The notes under the pieces are model-generated. The model worked only from the letters and a program-made list of their open reading frames with translations. It was not told where the DNA came from and made no database searches. From Deltaproteobacteria bacterium (lineage in GTDB: Bacteria > Desulfobacterota > Desulfomonilia > UBA1062), in the NCBI GenBank assembly GCA_021372395.1, contig JAJFUP010000081.1, forward strand, positions 1 to 40,641: a stretch of DNA of 40,641 nt, read 5' to 3'. Position numbers and translations under genes: made by a program. Shown here in pieces: positions 33,283-40,641 of the stretch; position 1 is the stretch's first letter, and each line of letters begins with the position of its first letter.

Positions 33283-34386
33283 TTGGAACAATCAATCTAT
33301 GATCTGCTCAAGACGATGGTGGAAAAAGGCGCCTCGGACCTCCATATCACGACGGGGTCATCCCCGCAGGTACGGGTTCGAGGACAGCTCTATCCCCTCG
33401 ATGCCCCGCAGCTTGACCCCAAATCAACGAGAGAGCTCCTTTACTCGGTGCTCACCGAAACCCAGAAGCACAAGTTCGAGGAGGAACAGGAACTCGACCT
33501 CTCCTTCGGCATCAAGGGGGTGGCACGCTTCAGGGCAAACCTCTTCATCCAGAGGGGAGCACTGGCAGGCGTGTTCAGGATGATACCCTTCGAAGTCCTG
33601 CCACTTGACAGCCTCGGGCTTCCCCCGATTGTCGCCAAGCTGACATCCCTGCCCCGGGGGCTGATCCTGGTGACCGGACCCACCGGGTGCGGCAAATCCA
33701 CCACGTTGGCCGCTTTCCTCGACAAGATCAACACCGAGCGACACGACCATATCGTCACCATCGAAGATCCCATCGAGTTCGTACACAAGCACAAGGGGTG
33801 TCTCGTCAACCAGAGGGAAATCGGCGCCGATACCAGGAGTTTTGTGACCGCGCTCAAGTATATCCTGCGTCAGGATCCCGACGTGGTTTTCATCGGCGAG
33901 ATGCGCGACCTTGAAACCATCCAGGCAGCGCTCACCATCTCAGAGACAGGTCACCTCGTGTTTGCCACCCTGCATACCAACTCGGCGGTCCAGACGGTGA
34001 ACCGCGTGGTGGATGCCTTCCCGGCACATCAGCAGTCACAGGTAAGGGCTCAGCTTGCCTTTGTCCTGGAGGCAGTCATTGCCCAGCAGCTCATCCCGAA
34101 GTTGGACGGTAAAGGCAGGATGCTCTCCGCAGAGGTCATGATATCGACCCCGGCAATACGGAACCTCATCAGAGAAGACAAGATCCACCAGATATATTCA
34201 CAGATGCAGGTAGGACAGACCAAGCATGGGATGCAGACCATGAACCAGTCTCTGCTGAACCTCTACACACGCAAATTCATATCCCTGGACGACGCCCTTG
34301 GCCGGTCCATGGATCCTGATGAACTGAGACAGATGATGTCTTCCCCCGGCCAGCACAGGAATGTGTCCGGGGTTGAGAGGAGATAA
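33283..34386 (+). CDS. pilT: Type IV pilus retraction ATPase PilT
   Basis: PilT drives pilus retraction and twitching. The 367-residue protein starts at TTG 33283, seven bases after GGAGG, giving the standard opening IYDLLKTMVEKGASDLHITTGSSPQVRV. It has LILVTGPTGCGKSTTLAAFLD (Walker A near 132), IEDPIEF, LRQDPDVVFIGEMRDLETIQAAL, and the PilT-specific C-terminal segments AVQTVNRVVDAFPAHQQ and GMQTMNQSLL. An upstream frame from 32944 lies inside pilB and is not the start. Only 14 bases separate it from pilB. Confidence 0.94.
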   Translation: MEQSIYDLLKTMVEKGASDLHITTGSSPQVRVRGQLYPLDAPQLDPKSTRELLYSVLTETQKHKFEEEQELDLSFGIKGVARFRANLFIQRGALAGVFRMIPFEVLPLDSLGLPPIVAKLTSLPRGLILVTGPTGCGKSTTLAAFLDKINTERHDHIVTIEDPIEFVHKHKGCLVNQREIGADTRSFVTALKYILRQDPDVVFIGEMRDLETIQAALTISETGHLVFATLHTNSAVQTVNRVVDAFPAHQQSQVRAQLAFVLEAVIAQQLIPKLDGKGRMLSAEVMISTPAIRNLIREDKIHQIYSQMQVGQTKHGMQTMNQSLLNLYTRKFISLDDALGRSMDPDELRQMMSSPGQHRNVSGVERR

Positions 34387-34389
34387 CCC

Positions 34390-35583
34390 ATGTCAGTTTT
34401 CGTTTGGGAAGGAAAACTTGCCAACGGCAGCATGAAGAAGGGCGAGATCGAGGCATCCGACAAGGCTGCGGCAGCCATGCTCCTGAAGCGCCAGAGGATC
34501 GTCCCCACAAAGCTTAAATCCAAGCCGAAAGACATCAACCTCTTCGCGAAGAAGATAAAGACCAAGGACCTCGTCGTTTTCACCAGGCAGTTCTCCACTA
34601 TGATAAGCGCCGGTCTGCCGCTGGTCCAGTGTCTTGACATCCTTTCATCCCAGCAGCCCAACCCCGCATTCAAGAAGGTGCTCACCCAGATCAAACAGGA
34701 CGTGGAGGGAGGAAGCACCTTTGCGGACGCTCTTGCGAAGCACCCCAAGGTCTTCGACAGCCTCTTCGTGAACCTCGTCGCCGCCGGTGAGGTGGGTGGT
34801 GTGCTCGACACGGTCTTGAACCGCCTTGCGACGTATATGGAAAAGAACGAGAACCTCAAGAACAAGATTAAAAGTGCCATGACCTACCCCATCATCGTGC
34901 TCTGCGTTGCCTTCGGCGTTGTAGCGATACTCATGATCTTCGTGATACCCACCTTCCAGGACATGTTCACCCAGTTCGGCTCGGCGCTTCCGGGACCCAC
35001 CCAGTTCGTGGTGAACCTGAGCAATTTTTTCCGGGGGTACTGGTATGTAATGATCGGTGTCATCATCCTGCTCATAGCCGGGTCCAAGCAGCTGAGGAAA
35101 CATCCGAAGGGCAGGTTTCATATGGACAAGCTGGCCCTGAAGCTGCCGATATTCGGCCCTCTCCTCCGTAAGGTTGCTGTTGCCAAGTTCACGAGGACAC
35201 TGGGCACGATGATCTCGTCTGGTGTTCCCATCATGGACGGCCTGGATATCACCGCGAAGTCGGCCGGTAATGTGATCGTGGAAAATGCCATACGGGCCGT
35301 GAGGTCCGCCATCAGCGAAGGCAAGTCCATGTCCGAACCGCTTGAACAGACGGGCATCTTCCCGGGCATGGTCGTGCAGATGATCTCAGTCGGAGAGGCA
35401 ACAGGTGCCATGGATCAGATGCTGGGAAAGATCGCCGACTTCTACGACGAAGAGGTCGATACGGCCGTAGACACCCTCACCTCCGCCCTGGAGCCCATGC
35501 TCATGGTCTTCCTCGGAGGCATCGTGGGTTTCGTGGTCGTGGCCATGTATCTGCCCATCTTCAAGATGGCACAAAACGTATAG
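34390..35583 (+). CDS. pilC: Type IV pilus inner-membrane platform protein PilC
   Basis: PilC is the membrane platform that couples PilB or PilT to the growing pilus. The 397-residue protein begins FVWEGKLANGSMKKGEIEASD and has two tandem GspF domains: FTRQFSTMISAGLPLVQCLDIL (about 60) and FTRTLGTMISSGVPIMDGLDIT (about 275). Three hydrophobic membrane segments are seen, near 165-185, 215-235 and 365-390. It ends VAMYLPIFKMAQNV, the standard C-terminus. It follows pilT by 3 bases and closes the pilBTC group with a strong terminator. Confidence 0.95.
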   Translation: MSVFVWEGKLANGSMKKGEIEASDKAAAAMLLKRQRIVPTKLKSKPKDINLFAKKIKTKDLVVFTRQFSTMISAGLPLVQCLDILSSQQPNPAFKKVLTQIKQDVEGGSTFADALAKHPKVFDSLFVNLVAAGEVGGVLDTVLNRLATYMEKNENLKNKIKSAMTYPIIVLCVAFGVVAILMIFVIPTFQDMFTQFGSALPGPTQFVVNLSNFFRGYWYVMIGVIILLIAGSKQLRKHPKGRFHMDKLALKLPIFGPLLRKVAVAKFTRTLGTMISSGVPIMDGLDITAKSAGNVIVENAIRAVRSAISEGKSMSEPLEQTGIFPGMVVQMISVGEATGAMDQMLGKIADFYDEEVDTAVDTLTSALEPMLMVFLGGIVGFVVVAMYLPIFKMAQNV

Positions 35584-35613
35584 AAAATCGCCCCACCCAC
35601 AAAGCAATATCAG

Positions 35614-35648
35614 GGCCGGAGGTGAACCAAACCTCCGGCCTCTTTTTT
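35614..35648 (+). terminator. Intrinsic terminator of pilBTC
   Basis: GGCCGGAGGT (35614-35623) pairs perfectly with ACCTCCGGCC (35631-35640) around a 7-base loop, and TCTTTTTT follows. This is a textbook intrinsic terminator 30 bases after the pilC stop. Confidence 0.95.
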
Positions 35649-35666
35649 GCCATCCGCACCTTTCCC

Positions 35667-35703
35667 CTTGGCGGCATTTCAGCCACGATGAAATGCCGCC
35701 AAG
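35667..35703. repeat. Perfect 15-base inverted repeat with 7-base loop
   Basis: CTTGGCGGCATTTCA (35667-35681) and TGAAATGCCGCCAAG (35689-35703) are exact complements. It lies 18 bases after the pilBTC terminator and 84 bases before the small membrane-protein gene, and no T-run follows. It might be an operator, an RNA hairpin in the next gene's leader or a dispersed repeat. Confidence 0.75.
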
Positions 35704-35786
35704 CTTCACGATGGTTTTCTCAAGCATTCCATGCTACGAATTCCTCTCGACAGCAGCCACAGCAAAGGACAGGAGGAGGGTGCTCC

Positions 35787-36056
35787 ATGAGCATATTCGA
35801 GGTGATCATGATGGTGTGCTTCGGCTCTGCGTGGCCAGCATCCATCTACAAATCCTACACGGAGAGGACTGCCCGGGGCAAGAGCATCGCCTTCCTGCTC
35901 ATCGTCTTTATTGGCTATATTGCAGGAATCCTCCACAAGGTCTTCTATAACCTCGACTGGGTCGTGAGCCTCTACGCCCTCAACGGCCTTCTGATCCTCG
36001 TGGACATCGTGTTGACGATACGAAACAGTTCCCTTGACCAGCGGGCTCATTCATGA
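35787..36056 (+). CDS. Small PQ-loop/SemiSWEET-like membrane protein
   Basis: The 89-residue protein has three hydrophobic helices (about 3-18, 32-52, 57-80). The pattern FGSAWPASIYKSYTERTARGKSIAFLLIV resembles the proline-containing first helix and following loop of PQ-loop/SemiSWEET proteins. In these proteins two copies of a three-helix unit form a small-molecule channel or carrier. The assignment rests on this pattern and size and is moderate. AGGAGGAGGG precedes ATG 35787; an extended frame from 35622 is not favoured. It is convergent with and overlaps the ChbG-like gene end by six bases. Confidence 0.6.
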   Translation: MSIFEVIMMVCFGSAWPASIYKSYTERTARGKSIAFLLIVFIGYIAGILHKVFYNLDWVVSLYALNGLLILVDIVLTIRNSSLDQRAHS

Positions 36057-36806
36057 TGAAGTCCGGACCTCTGTAAGGAGATCGGAAAAGCTCATGAGCC
36101 TGATTCCCCTTCGCATCAGGCTCACCACACCCTCTGCGGACTGGAGGGCTTCCATCTCCTGAGACCTCCAGGGTTCCCCGCCCCGGGAGGGATGTACCAC
36201 AAGCTCTGTCACGCCGAAACCCACTTCCGGGATCTTCCCTGACCCTTCCAGAAGCGTATCGCAGTGGAAAACCCCCTTCTCCCTGAGGGTGTCTTCCATA
36301 CGGCGGTACATCCCGCGCTCGTACGGGATATCTTCACGGGTGGGGAGCTGATACCCCTGGGCGGAAAACCTCATGGCCGGGATTGCATACTCGTCCATGA
36401 GCCCCATGAGTGTCTCGAAGATGGGTCCGAATCCGTGCACATGATGGTGTGTATCGAGATGGGTGGCCATGAGATCAAACGACAGGAAGCGCTCGATCTG
36501 TGCGCGTGCCTCGCGGGCACATGCCGCCAGCAGGTCTGCCCTTTGCAGCATCTCCATGAGCACGGGCCTGGGGTTTGCTTCATAGCCGCCTGGCCTCCAG
36601 CCAAGGAGTTCATCGAGATCGATGTGGATGCCCGCGCAGCCAGTGCCGAGATTTTTCAGACCTTCCACTGCAGGCTCAGCGAACGGGGCCTTTACGAGCA
36701 ACGATGCGTCGCTCATGAAGCCGTACTGCAGACCGGTGAGAATCCCGGCGTTCACCTCAGGGCTCATGCCGAGGTCATCGGCATTGATGACCAGGAGACC
36801 CTTCAT
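36051..36806 (-). CDS. ChbG/HpnK (YdjC-like) family carbohydrate deacetylase
   Basis: The protein (251 residues) belongs to the YdjC-like deacetylases, which remove acetyl groups from N-acetylated sugars (ChbG) or act in hopanoid synthesis (HpnK). It has the metal and catalytic motifs INADDLGMSPEVN (near 7-19), GIHIDLDE, MATHLDTHHHVHG, MRFSAQGYQLP and LVVHPSRGG. Length is typical. The substrate is not shown by sequence. It overlaps the upstream BCAM0308-type gene by four bases. Confidence 0.88.
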   Translation of the reverse strand: MKGLLVINADDLGMSPEVNAGILTGLQYGFMSDASLLVKAPFAEPAVEGLKNLGTGCAGIHIDLDELLGWRPGGYEANPRPVLMEMLQRADLLAACAREARAQIERFLSFDLMATHLDTHHHVHGFGPIFETLMGLMDEYAIPAMRFSAQGYQLPTREDIPYERGMYRRMEDTLREKGVFHCDTLLEGSGKIPEVGFGVTELVVHPSRGGEPWRSQEMEALQSAEGVVSLMRRGIRLMSFSDLLTEVRTSS

Positions 36807-37276
36807 TCATCACGATGCCAGTAGAGCCTGACAAACTTTTCTTCATCCGAGTATTTTACCTGCAGGTCCCCCTTGTATGCCCGGTAGACGGCATCACCAA
36901 TGTGACGGGCAAGGTGATCATCGGTCAATCTCACACAGAGTCCCTTGTTTTCCTGTCTGATCTCCATGATTCTCTTCTGAGATGACCTTTCCTTGGCATC
37001 TTTGACGATCTTCTGGATCAGATTCTCGATCTCCTTCTTGTGTCTGGCCAGATAGGCCCCTGACAGGTACACCTCTCCTGCCGGGAATTTATCCCTGATT
37101 CTCCTGCATGCGGAGCAGAGGAGGGATTCGCCGGATGTTACAGGCTTCACAGGCCACACCCATCTGCCTCCCTGATAGACGGCATGGCATTCGGGGCAAT
37201 GGATGCCCTCGGGATATTTACGCCCTTCGACATACGGATCATGGCCTTTTTCCTTAATATTCCTGTCTATGCGCAT
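36803..37276 (-). CDS. BCAM0308-family zinc-binding protein
   Basis: The 157-residue protein has paired cysteine motifs for zinc: CPECHAVYQGGRWVWP (near 27-42) and CSACRRIRDKFPAGEVYLSGAY (near 54-75). Later RLTDDHLARHIGDAVYRAYKGDLQVKYSDEEKFVRLYW matches the conserved C-terminal part of the BCAM0308 family, in which a HLARxIG segment is invariant. Function is unknown; the zinc module resembles nucleic-acid-binding ribbons. It is the third gene of the valS-birA minus-strand group, 81 bases after birA. Confidence 0.8.
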   Translation of the reverse strand: MRIDRNIKEKGHDPYVEGRKYPEGIHCPECHAVYQGGRWVWPVKPVTSGESLLCSACRRIRDKFPAGEVYLSGAYLARHKKEIENLIQKIVKDAKERSSQKRIMEIRQENKGLCVRLTDDHLARHIGDAVYRAYKGDLQVKYSDEEKFVRLYWHRDE

Positions 37277-37357
37277 ATTCCCGTCTCCTCCCGGTGTATA
37301 ATGTTAGCAGCGAGGAGATAAAAGACAAGAGCGGGATGGACACGCAGGAAAGACCTT

Positions 37358-38065
37358 CTACCACGACAGCGATATGGTTTCGTACCTGAGGCTCCTTGCG
37401 CTCCCAGAGACATCGATGACGAGACGTCCCTCCATGTCGAGGTCTTTGATGGTGCACCTTTCACCCTCTTCAGTGTAGAGTTCATACCCTTCAAGCAGGC
37501 CGTAACGGAGAAACTCATCCCGTACAGAACCGAAACCCTGATGGAAGAACCGTTCGAGCCACCTGGAAAGGTGAACGATCACCGTATCTGTCACCTCATC
37601 GAAGCTGAATCTTCTGTGAGAGGTCTGCATGAGGGAGATGGCCCTGTGCGCGAGGTCTTCGGGCCATGAAGTCTGGTTCACATTGACACCGATACCCACG
37701 GCCGTGATGCCGCCCCTCGTCTCGCAGAGGATCCCGCACACCTTCTTGCCGGTTATGACAATATCATTGGGCCACTTGACAGCGACCCCCACACTGTCGA
37801 GGAGTTCCGCGAGGGCTTCACGCACTGCCACACCGGCTATGATGGGATAGCGATCCTCGGGAGGGGCAAGCGTGACGGTCATGTAGAGATTTTCCCCTGC
37901 AGGAGAGAACCAGGTCCTCCCCCTCCTCCCCCGCCCCAGGGACTGGGACAGGGCAGTGACAAGCAGCCCCGGCCTTCCTGCATCGAGGGCATACGTGTTC
38001 GTTGAATCGACAACGTCAAGCTCGACTATCTCTTCAATGATCCCCTGGCACGGAGGATTTTTCAT
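37358..38065 (-). CDS. birA: Biotin-[acetyl-CoA-carboxylase] ligase
   Basis: BirA attaches biotin to the carrier protein of biotin-dependent carboxylases. The 235-residue protein is the catalytic form without the N-terminal DNA-binding domain of E. coli BirA, so it is not expected to act as the biotin repressor. Motifs are VVDSTNTYA, the biotinyl-AMP loop GRGRRGRTWFSP, KWPNDIVITGKKVCGIL and GIGVNVNQ. A C-terminal SH3-like cap domain ends with the YETISLSW tail. Its start overlaps the valS stop (TAATG), so the two are probably translationally coupled. Confidence 0.93.
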   Translation of the reverse strand: MKNPPCQGIIEEIVELDVVDSTNTYALDAGRPGLLVTALSQSLGRGRRGRTWFSPAGENLYMTVTLAPPEDRYPIIAGVAVREALAELLDSVGVAVKWPNDIVITGKKVCGILCETRGGITAVGIGVNVNQTSWPEDLAHRAISLMQTSHRRFSFDEVTDTVIVHLSRWLERFFHQGFGSVRDEFLRYGLLEGYELYTEEGERCTIKDLDMEGRLVIDVSGSARSLRYETISLSW

Positions 38066-40641
38066 TATCCCTGAAGCAGCTCCCGGGCGTTCTGAAGGCT
38101 CTTGTACTCGAAGGAAAGATCCTCCCTGATCCTGAGCTGTTCCTCCACCACTTCCGGTTTGGCCTTCTCGCGGAAGTTGGGGTTGTTCAGCTTTTTTTCC
38201 TTTTCCTCCAAGTCCTTCTTCACCTTTGCCATCTGTTTGCTCAGACGGTCGAGCTCCTTATCGATGTCGATGACACCCTCGAGGGGTACGTAGACCTCGA
38301 GACCCTTCCTCACGGAGAGGGCGCACTTTTTCGGTCGATCGACATCATCGCTGATGAAGCGAACCAGACCCGTCCGCGCCAGATCCCTGATGTGTGCGCT
38401 GTTTGCCTCGAGGAGACTCTTAAGCGCCGGATCAGCCACCTTGATGGCCACGTCCAGCACAGTGGCAGGCGATATGCCCGTCTCGCCCCGGATACTGCGG
38501 ACACCCGAGATGACCTCGATGATGTAATTCATGAGAAGGGCTTCCTCGGTGAATGCGAACTCGGCCCTGACGTGCGGGTAGGCTGCGAGCACGATGGATT
38601 CCCCCCCTGCCCTGGGGAGGCATTGCCATATCTCCTCGGTCACAAAGGGGATGATGGGATGGAGCAGTTCCAGGATGCTTTTGAACACGTGGTGCAACAC
38701 CCACCGCGTATCCTGTGCATCGTCGGAGAGCAGGGTGGATTTAGAGAGCTCGATGTACCAGTCGCAGAAGGTATGCCAGGTGAACTGGTAGAGGATCTCG
38801 GAGGCCTCGTTGTAACGGTATTCGTCGAGCGCTGCCCGGGTTTCCGTGATCGCCTTGTTCAGTTCCGCAAGGATCCACTTTTCGGCAAGACCGAGTCTGG
38901 CAGGGTCGATGGACACGTCCGAAGGGTGGAATCCTTCGATGTTCGTCAGGACAAACCTTCCTGCATTCCATATCTTGTTGATGAAGAAGCGGTAGCCCTG
39001 GATGCGCTTGTCGCTGACCCGCACATCCCTGCCCATGGCGGCAAAGGCCGTCAGTGCAAAACGGAAGGCGTCCGCACCATACTTGTCCATCTCCACGAGG
39101 GGATCCACGATGTTTCCCTTGGACTTGCTCATCTTCTGGCCCTGCTCGTCACGGACAAGCGCATGCAGGTAGACGTCTTTGAACGGCACCTCCCCCATGA
39201 ACTTGAGCCCGAGCATCATCATCCTGGCAACCCAGAAGAAGAGGATGTCGAATCCGGTGATCAGGACATCGGTGGGATAGAACCGTTTGAGCGCCGCGGT
39301 CTGCTCAGGCCAGCCCATGGTTGAGAAGGGCCACAGCCCGGAAGAGAACCACGTGTCGAGCACATCGGTTTCCTGCCTGAGACTCCCGGAGGCGCATTTC
39401 GGGCACTTCACGGGGTCGGTCTCGCTCACGATGACCTCGCCGCATTCATCGCAGTACCATGCGGGGATCCGGTGTCCCCACCAGATCTGCCGGGAGATGC
39501 ACCAGTCCCGGATATTGTTCATCCACTCGTAGTACACCTTCTCCCATTGCCTGGGTATTATCCTCGTCCGTCCGTCGCGCACAGCCTCGATGGCCTTTTC
39601 CGCAAGCGGCTTCATCTTCACGAACCACTGCTTGGACAGATGCGGCTCGATGGTGGTCTTGCACCGGTAGCACTTGCCCACCGGTACCCGGTAGGGGGTC
39701 TTGCCCACGAGGAAGCCCTGTTCTTCGAGGTCTCTCTCCAGGGTCTGCCTGCACTCGAACCGGTCGAGCCCCTGGTAGGCCCCGGCATTCTCGTTCATGC
39801 CCCCGGACTCGTCGATGATGACGATCACGTCGAGTCCGTGCCTCATGCTGATCTCGTAGTCGGTAAGGTCATGCGCAGGGGTTACCTTGACGGCGCCGGT
39901 CCCGAACTCCTTGTCCACCAGATGGTCCGCGATGATGGGGATGCGCCTGTTCATGATGGGCAGGATGAGGTGCTTCCCCAGCATGCCGGTGTAACGCTCG
40001 TCACCGGCGTTGACTGCCACAGCGGTGTCACCGAGCATGGTCTCGGGCCTGGTGGTGGCAACGACCACCTCTCCACTGCCATCCTCGAGCGGATACCGGA
40101 TGTGCCAGAGCCACCCGTCCTCTTCCTCGTGCTCCACTTCCAGATCGGAAAGCGCACTGTGGCACCTGGGGCACCAGTTCACGATATAATCGCTGCGGTA
40201 GATCAGCCCGTCCCGGTACAGGGAGATGAACACCTTCCTGACTGCGCTCGAAAGGCCTTCGTCCATGGTGAACCTGATCCGGTCCCAGTCACACGATGCC
40301 CCGAGCCTTTTCAGCTGGCTGATAATGAGGCCTCCGTGTTTCTCCCGCCACTTCCACACCTCGTCGATGAAGGTCTCCCTTCCCAGGTCGTGCCTCGAGA
40401 TCCCCTTGGCCGCAAGGTATTTTTCCACCACGTTCTGGGTGGCGATGCCCGCGTGGTCGGTTCCCGGCATCCACAATGCATTGTAGCCGTCCATGCGCTT
40501 GTAGCGTATCATGATGTCCTGAAGGGTATTGTTGAGTGCATGCCCCATGTGGAGCACCCCGGTGACATTCGGCGGGGGGATAACGATAGTGTAAGGAGGC
40601 TTTACTCCGTCGTTTTCATCTGCGTGAAAGTACTTCTTCTC
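38065..40641 (-). CDS. valS: Valyl-tRNA synthetase (5' end beyond the window)
   Basis: ValS charges tRNA-Val. The open frame runs unbroken to the window edge, giving at least 858 residues. The first visible part is KPPYTIVIPPPNVTGVLHMGHAL, with the HxGH class I signature HMGH. KMSKSKGNIVDP is the KMSKS loop. The C-terminal anticodon-binding domain and the coiled-coil tail (LEKEKKLNNPNFREKAKPEVVEEQ) are present. A four-cysteine segment (CDECGEV...CPKC) lies in the middle. The true start lies upstream of 40641; a GTG at 40557 is internal, inside GVLHMGH. Confidence 0.95.
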   Translation of the reverse strand, partial: EKKYFHADENDGVKPPYTIVIPPPNVTGVLHMGHALNNTLQDIMIRYKRMDGYNALWMPGTDHAGIATQNVVEKYLAAKGISRHDLGRETFIDEVWKWREKHGGLIISQLKRLGASCDWDRIRFTMDEGLSSAVRKVFISLYRDGLIYRSDYIVNWCPRCHSALSDLEVEHEEEDGWLWHIRYPLEDGSGEVVVATTRPETMLGDTAVAVNAGDERYTGMLGKHLILPIMNRRIPIIADHLVDKEFGTGAVKVTPAHDLTDYEISMRHGLDVIVIIDESGGMNENAGAYQGLDRFECRQTLERDLEEQGFLVGKTPYRVPVGKCYRCKTTIEPHLSKQWFVKMKPLAEKAIEAVRDGRTRIIPRQWEKVYYEWMNNIRDWCISRQIWWGHRIPAWYCDECGEVIVSETDPVKCPKCASGSLRQETDVLDTWFSSGLWPFSTMGWPEQTAALKRFYPTDVLITGFDILFFWVARMMMLGLKFMGEVPFKDVYLHALVRDEQGQKMSKSKGNIVDPLVEMDKYGADAFRFALTAFAAMGRDVRVSDKRIQGYRFFINKIWNAGRFVLTNIEGFHPSDVSIDPARLGLAEKWILAELNKAITETRAALDEYRYNEASEILYQFTWHTFCDWYIELSKSTLLSDDAQDTRWVLHHVFKSILELLHPIIPFVTEEIWQCLPRAGGESIVLAAYPHVRAEFAFTEEALLMNYIIEVISGVRSIRGETGISPATVLDVAIKVADPALKSLLEANSAHIRDLARTGLVRFISDDVDRPKKCALSVRKGLEVYVPLEGVIDIDKELDRLSKQMAKVKKDLEEKEKKLNNPNFREKAKPEVVEEQLRIREDLSFEYKSLQNARELLQG

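Overview
The window is a stretch of GC-rich bacterial chromosome. Nearly every gene is a recognisable housekeeping or pilus gene. Family content (PilMNOPQ and PilBTC, a citramalate synthase beside aspartokinase, a BCAM0308-type zinc protein, a bifunctional-nuclease protein, an FtsH-FolP-AcpS-TsaE run) fits a deltaproteobacterium, i.e. Desulfobacterota, perhaps a Syntrophales or Syntrophobacterales relative. That placement is inference from gene content. No rRNA or marker gene settles it.

Layout. 1-5.4 kb, minus strand: a PAS-domain protein cut by the window edge, a bifunctional nuclease, an ECF-type ABC ATPase, a PolX/PHP protein with a damaged polymerase site, MtaB, and an unrecognised protein. 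5.45-8.5 kb, plus: glycogen synthase and a divergent DnaA-family protein. 8.6-10.1 kb, minus: a HemW-like radical SAM protein and a DUF2905 membrane protein. 10.4-16.3 kb, plus: rhomboid protease, FtsB-like protein and pilMNOPQ, ending in a strong terminator. 16.5-24.3 kb, plus: a promoter, then a TPR membrane protein, ftsH, folP, acpS, tsaE, lysC, cimA and a small protein. 24.7-24.9 kb: tRNA-Lys(UUU) and tRNA-Glu(UUC). 29.6-30.5 kb, minus: an HD-GYP response regulator. 30.8-35.6 kb, plus: a small protein, then pilB, pilT and pilC with a strong terminator. 35.8-40.6 kb: a PQ-loop-like membrane protein (plus), then a minus-strand group of valS (cut by the window edge), birA, a BCAM0308-type protein and a ChbG/YdjC deacetylase.

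The most interesting region is 25.1-29.6 kb, a compact four-gene operon that looks like a ribosomally synthesised, radical-SAM-modified peptide (RiPP) system I do not recognise as a named class. Its first gene encodes a 144-residue protein with a twin-arginine (Tat) signal. The mature part is almost entirely Asn-Tyr-x triplets: 23 [Tyr/Trp]-x-[Asn/Asp] motifs, 24 Tyr and 22 Asn in 89 residues, with a Cys near each end. It is followed by a radical SAM/SPASM-like protein, a radical-SAM-like protein that keeps a SPASM-like cysteine tail but lacks the CxxxCxxC cluster motif, and a 688-residue fusion of a radical SAM/SPASM domain to a GT9 (heptosyltransferase-type) glycosyltransferase domain. The last three overlap and are probably translationally coupled. 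The Y-x-N spacing is the aromatic-x-Asn geometry that three-residue-cyclophane (triceptide) maturases cross-link, so the working model is a Tat-exported Tyr-rich repeat polymer, cross-linked and possibly glycosylated in the cytoplasm before export.
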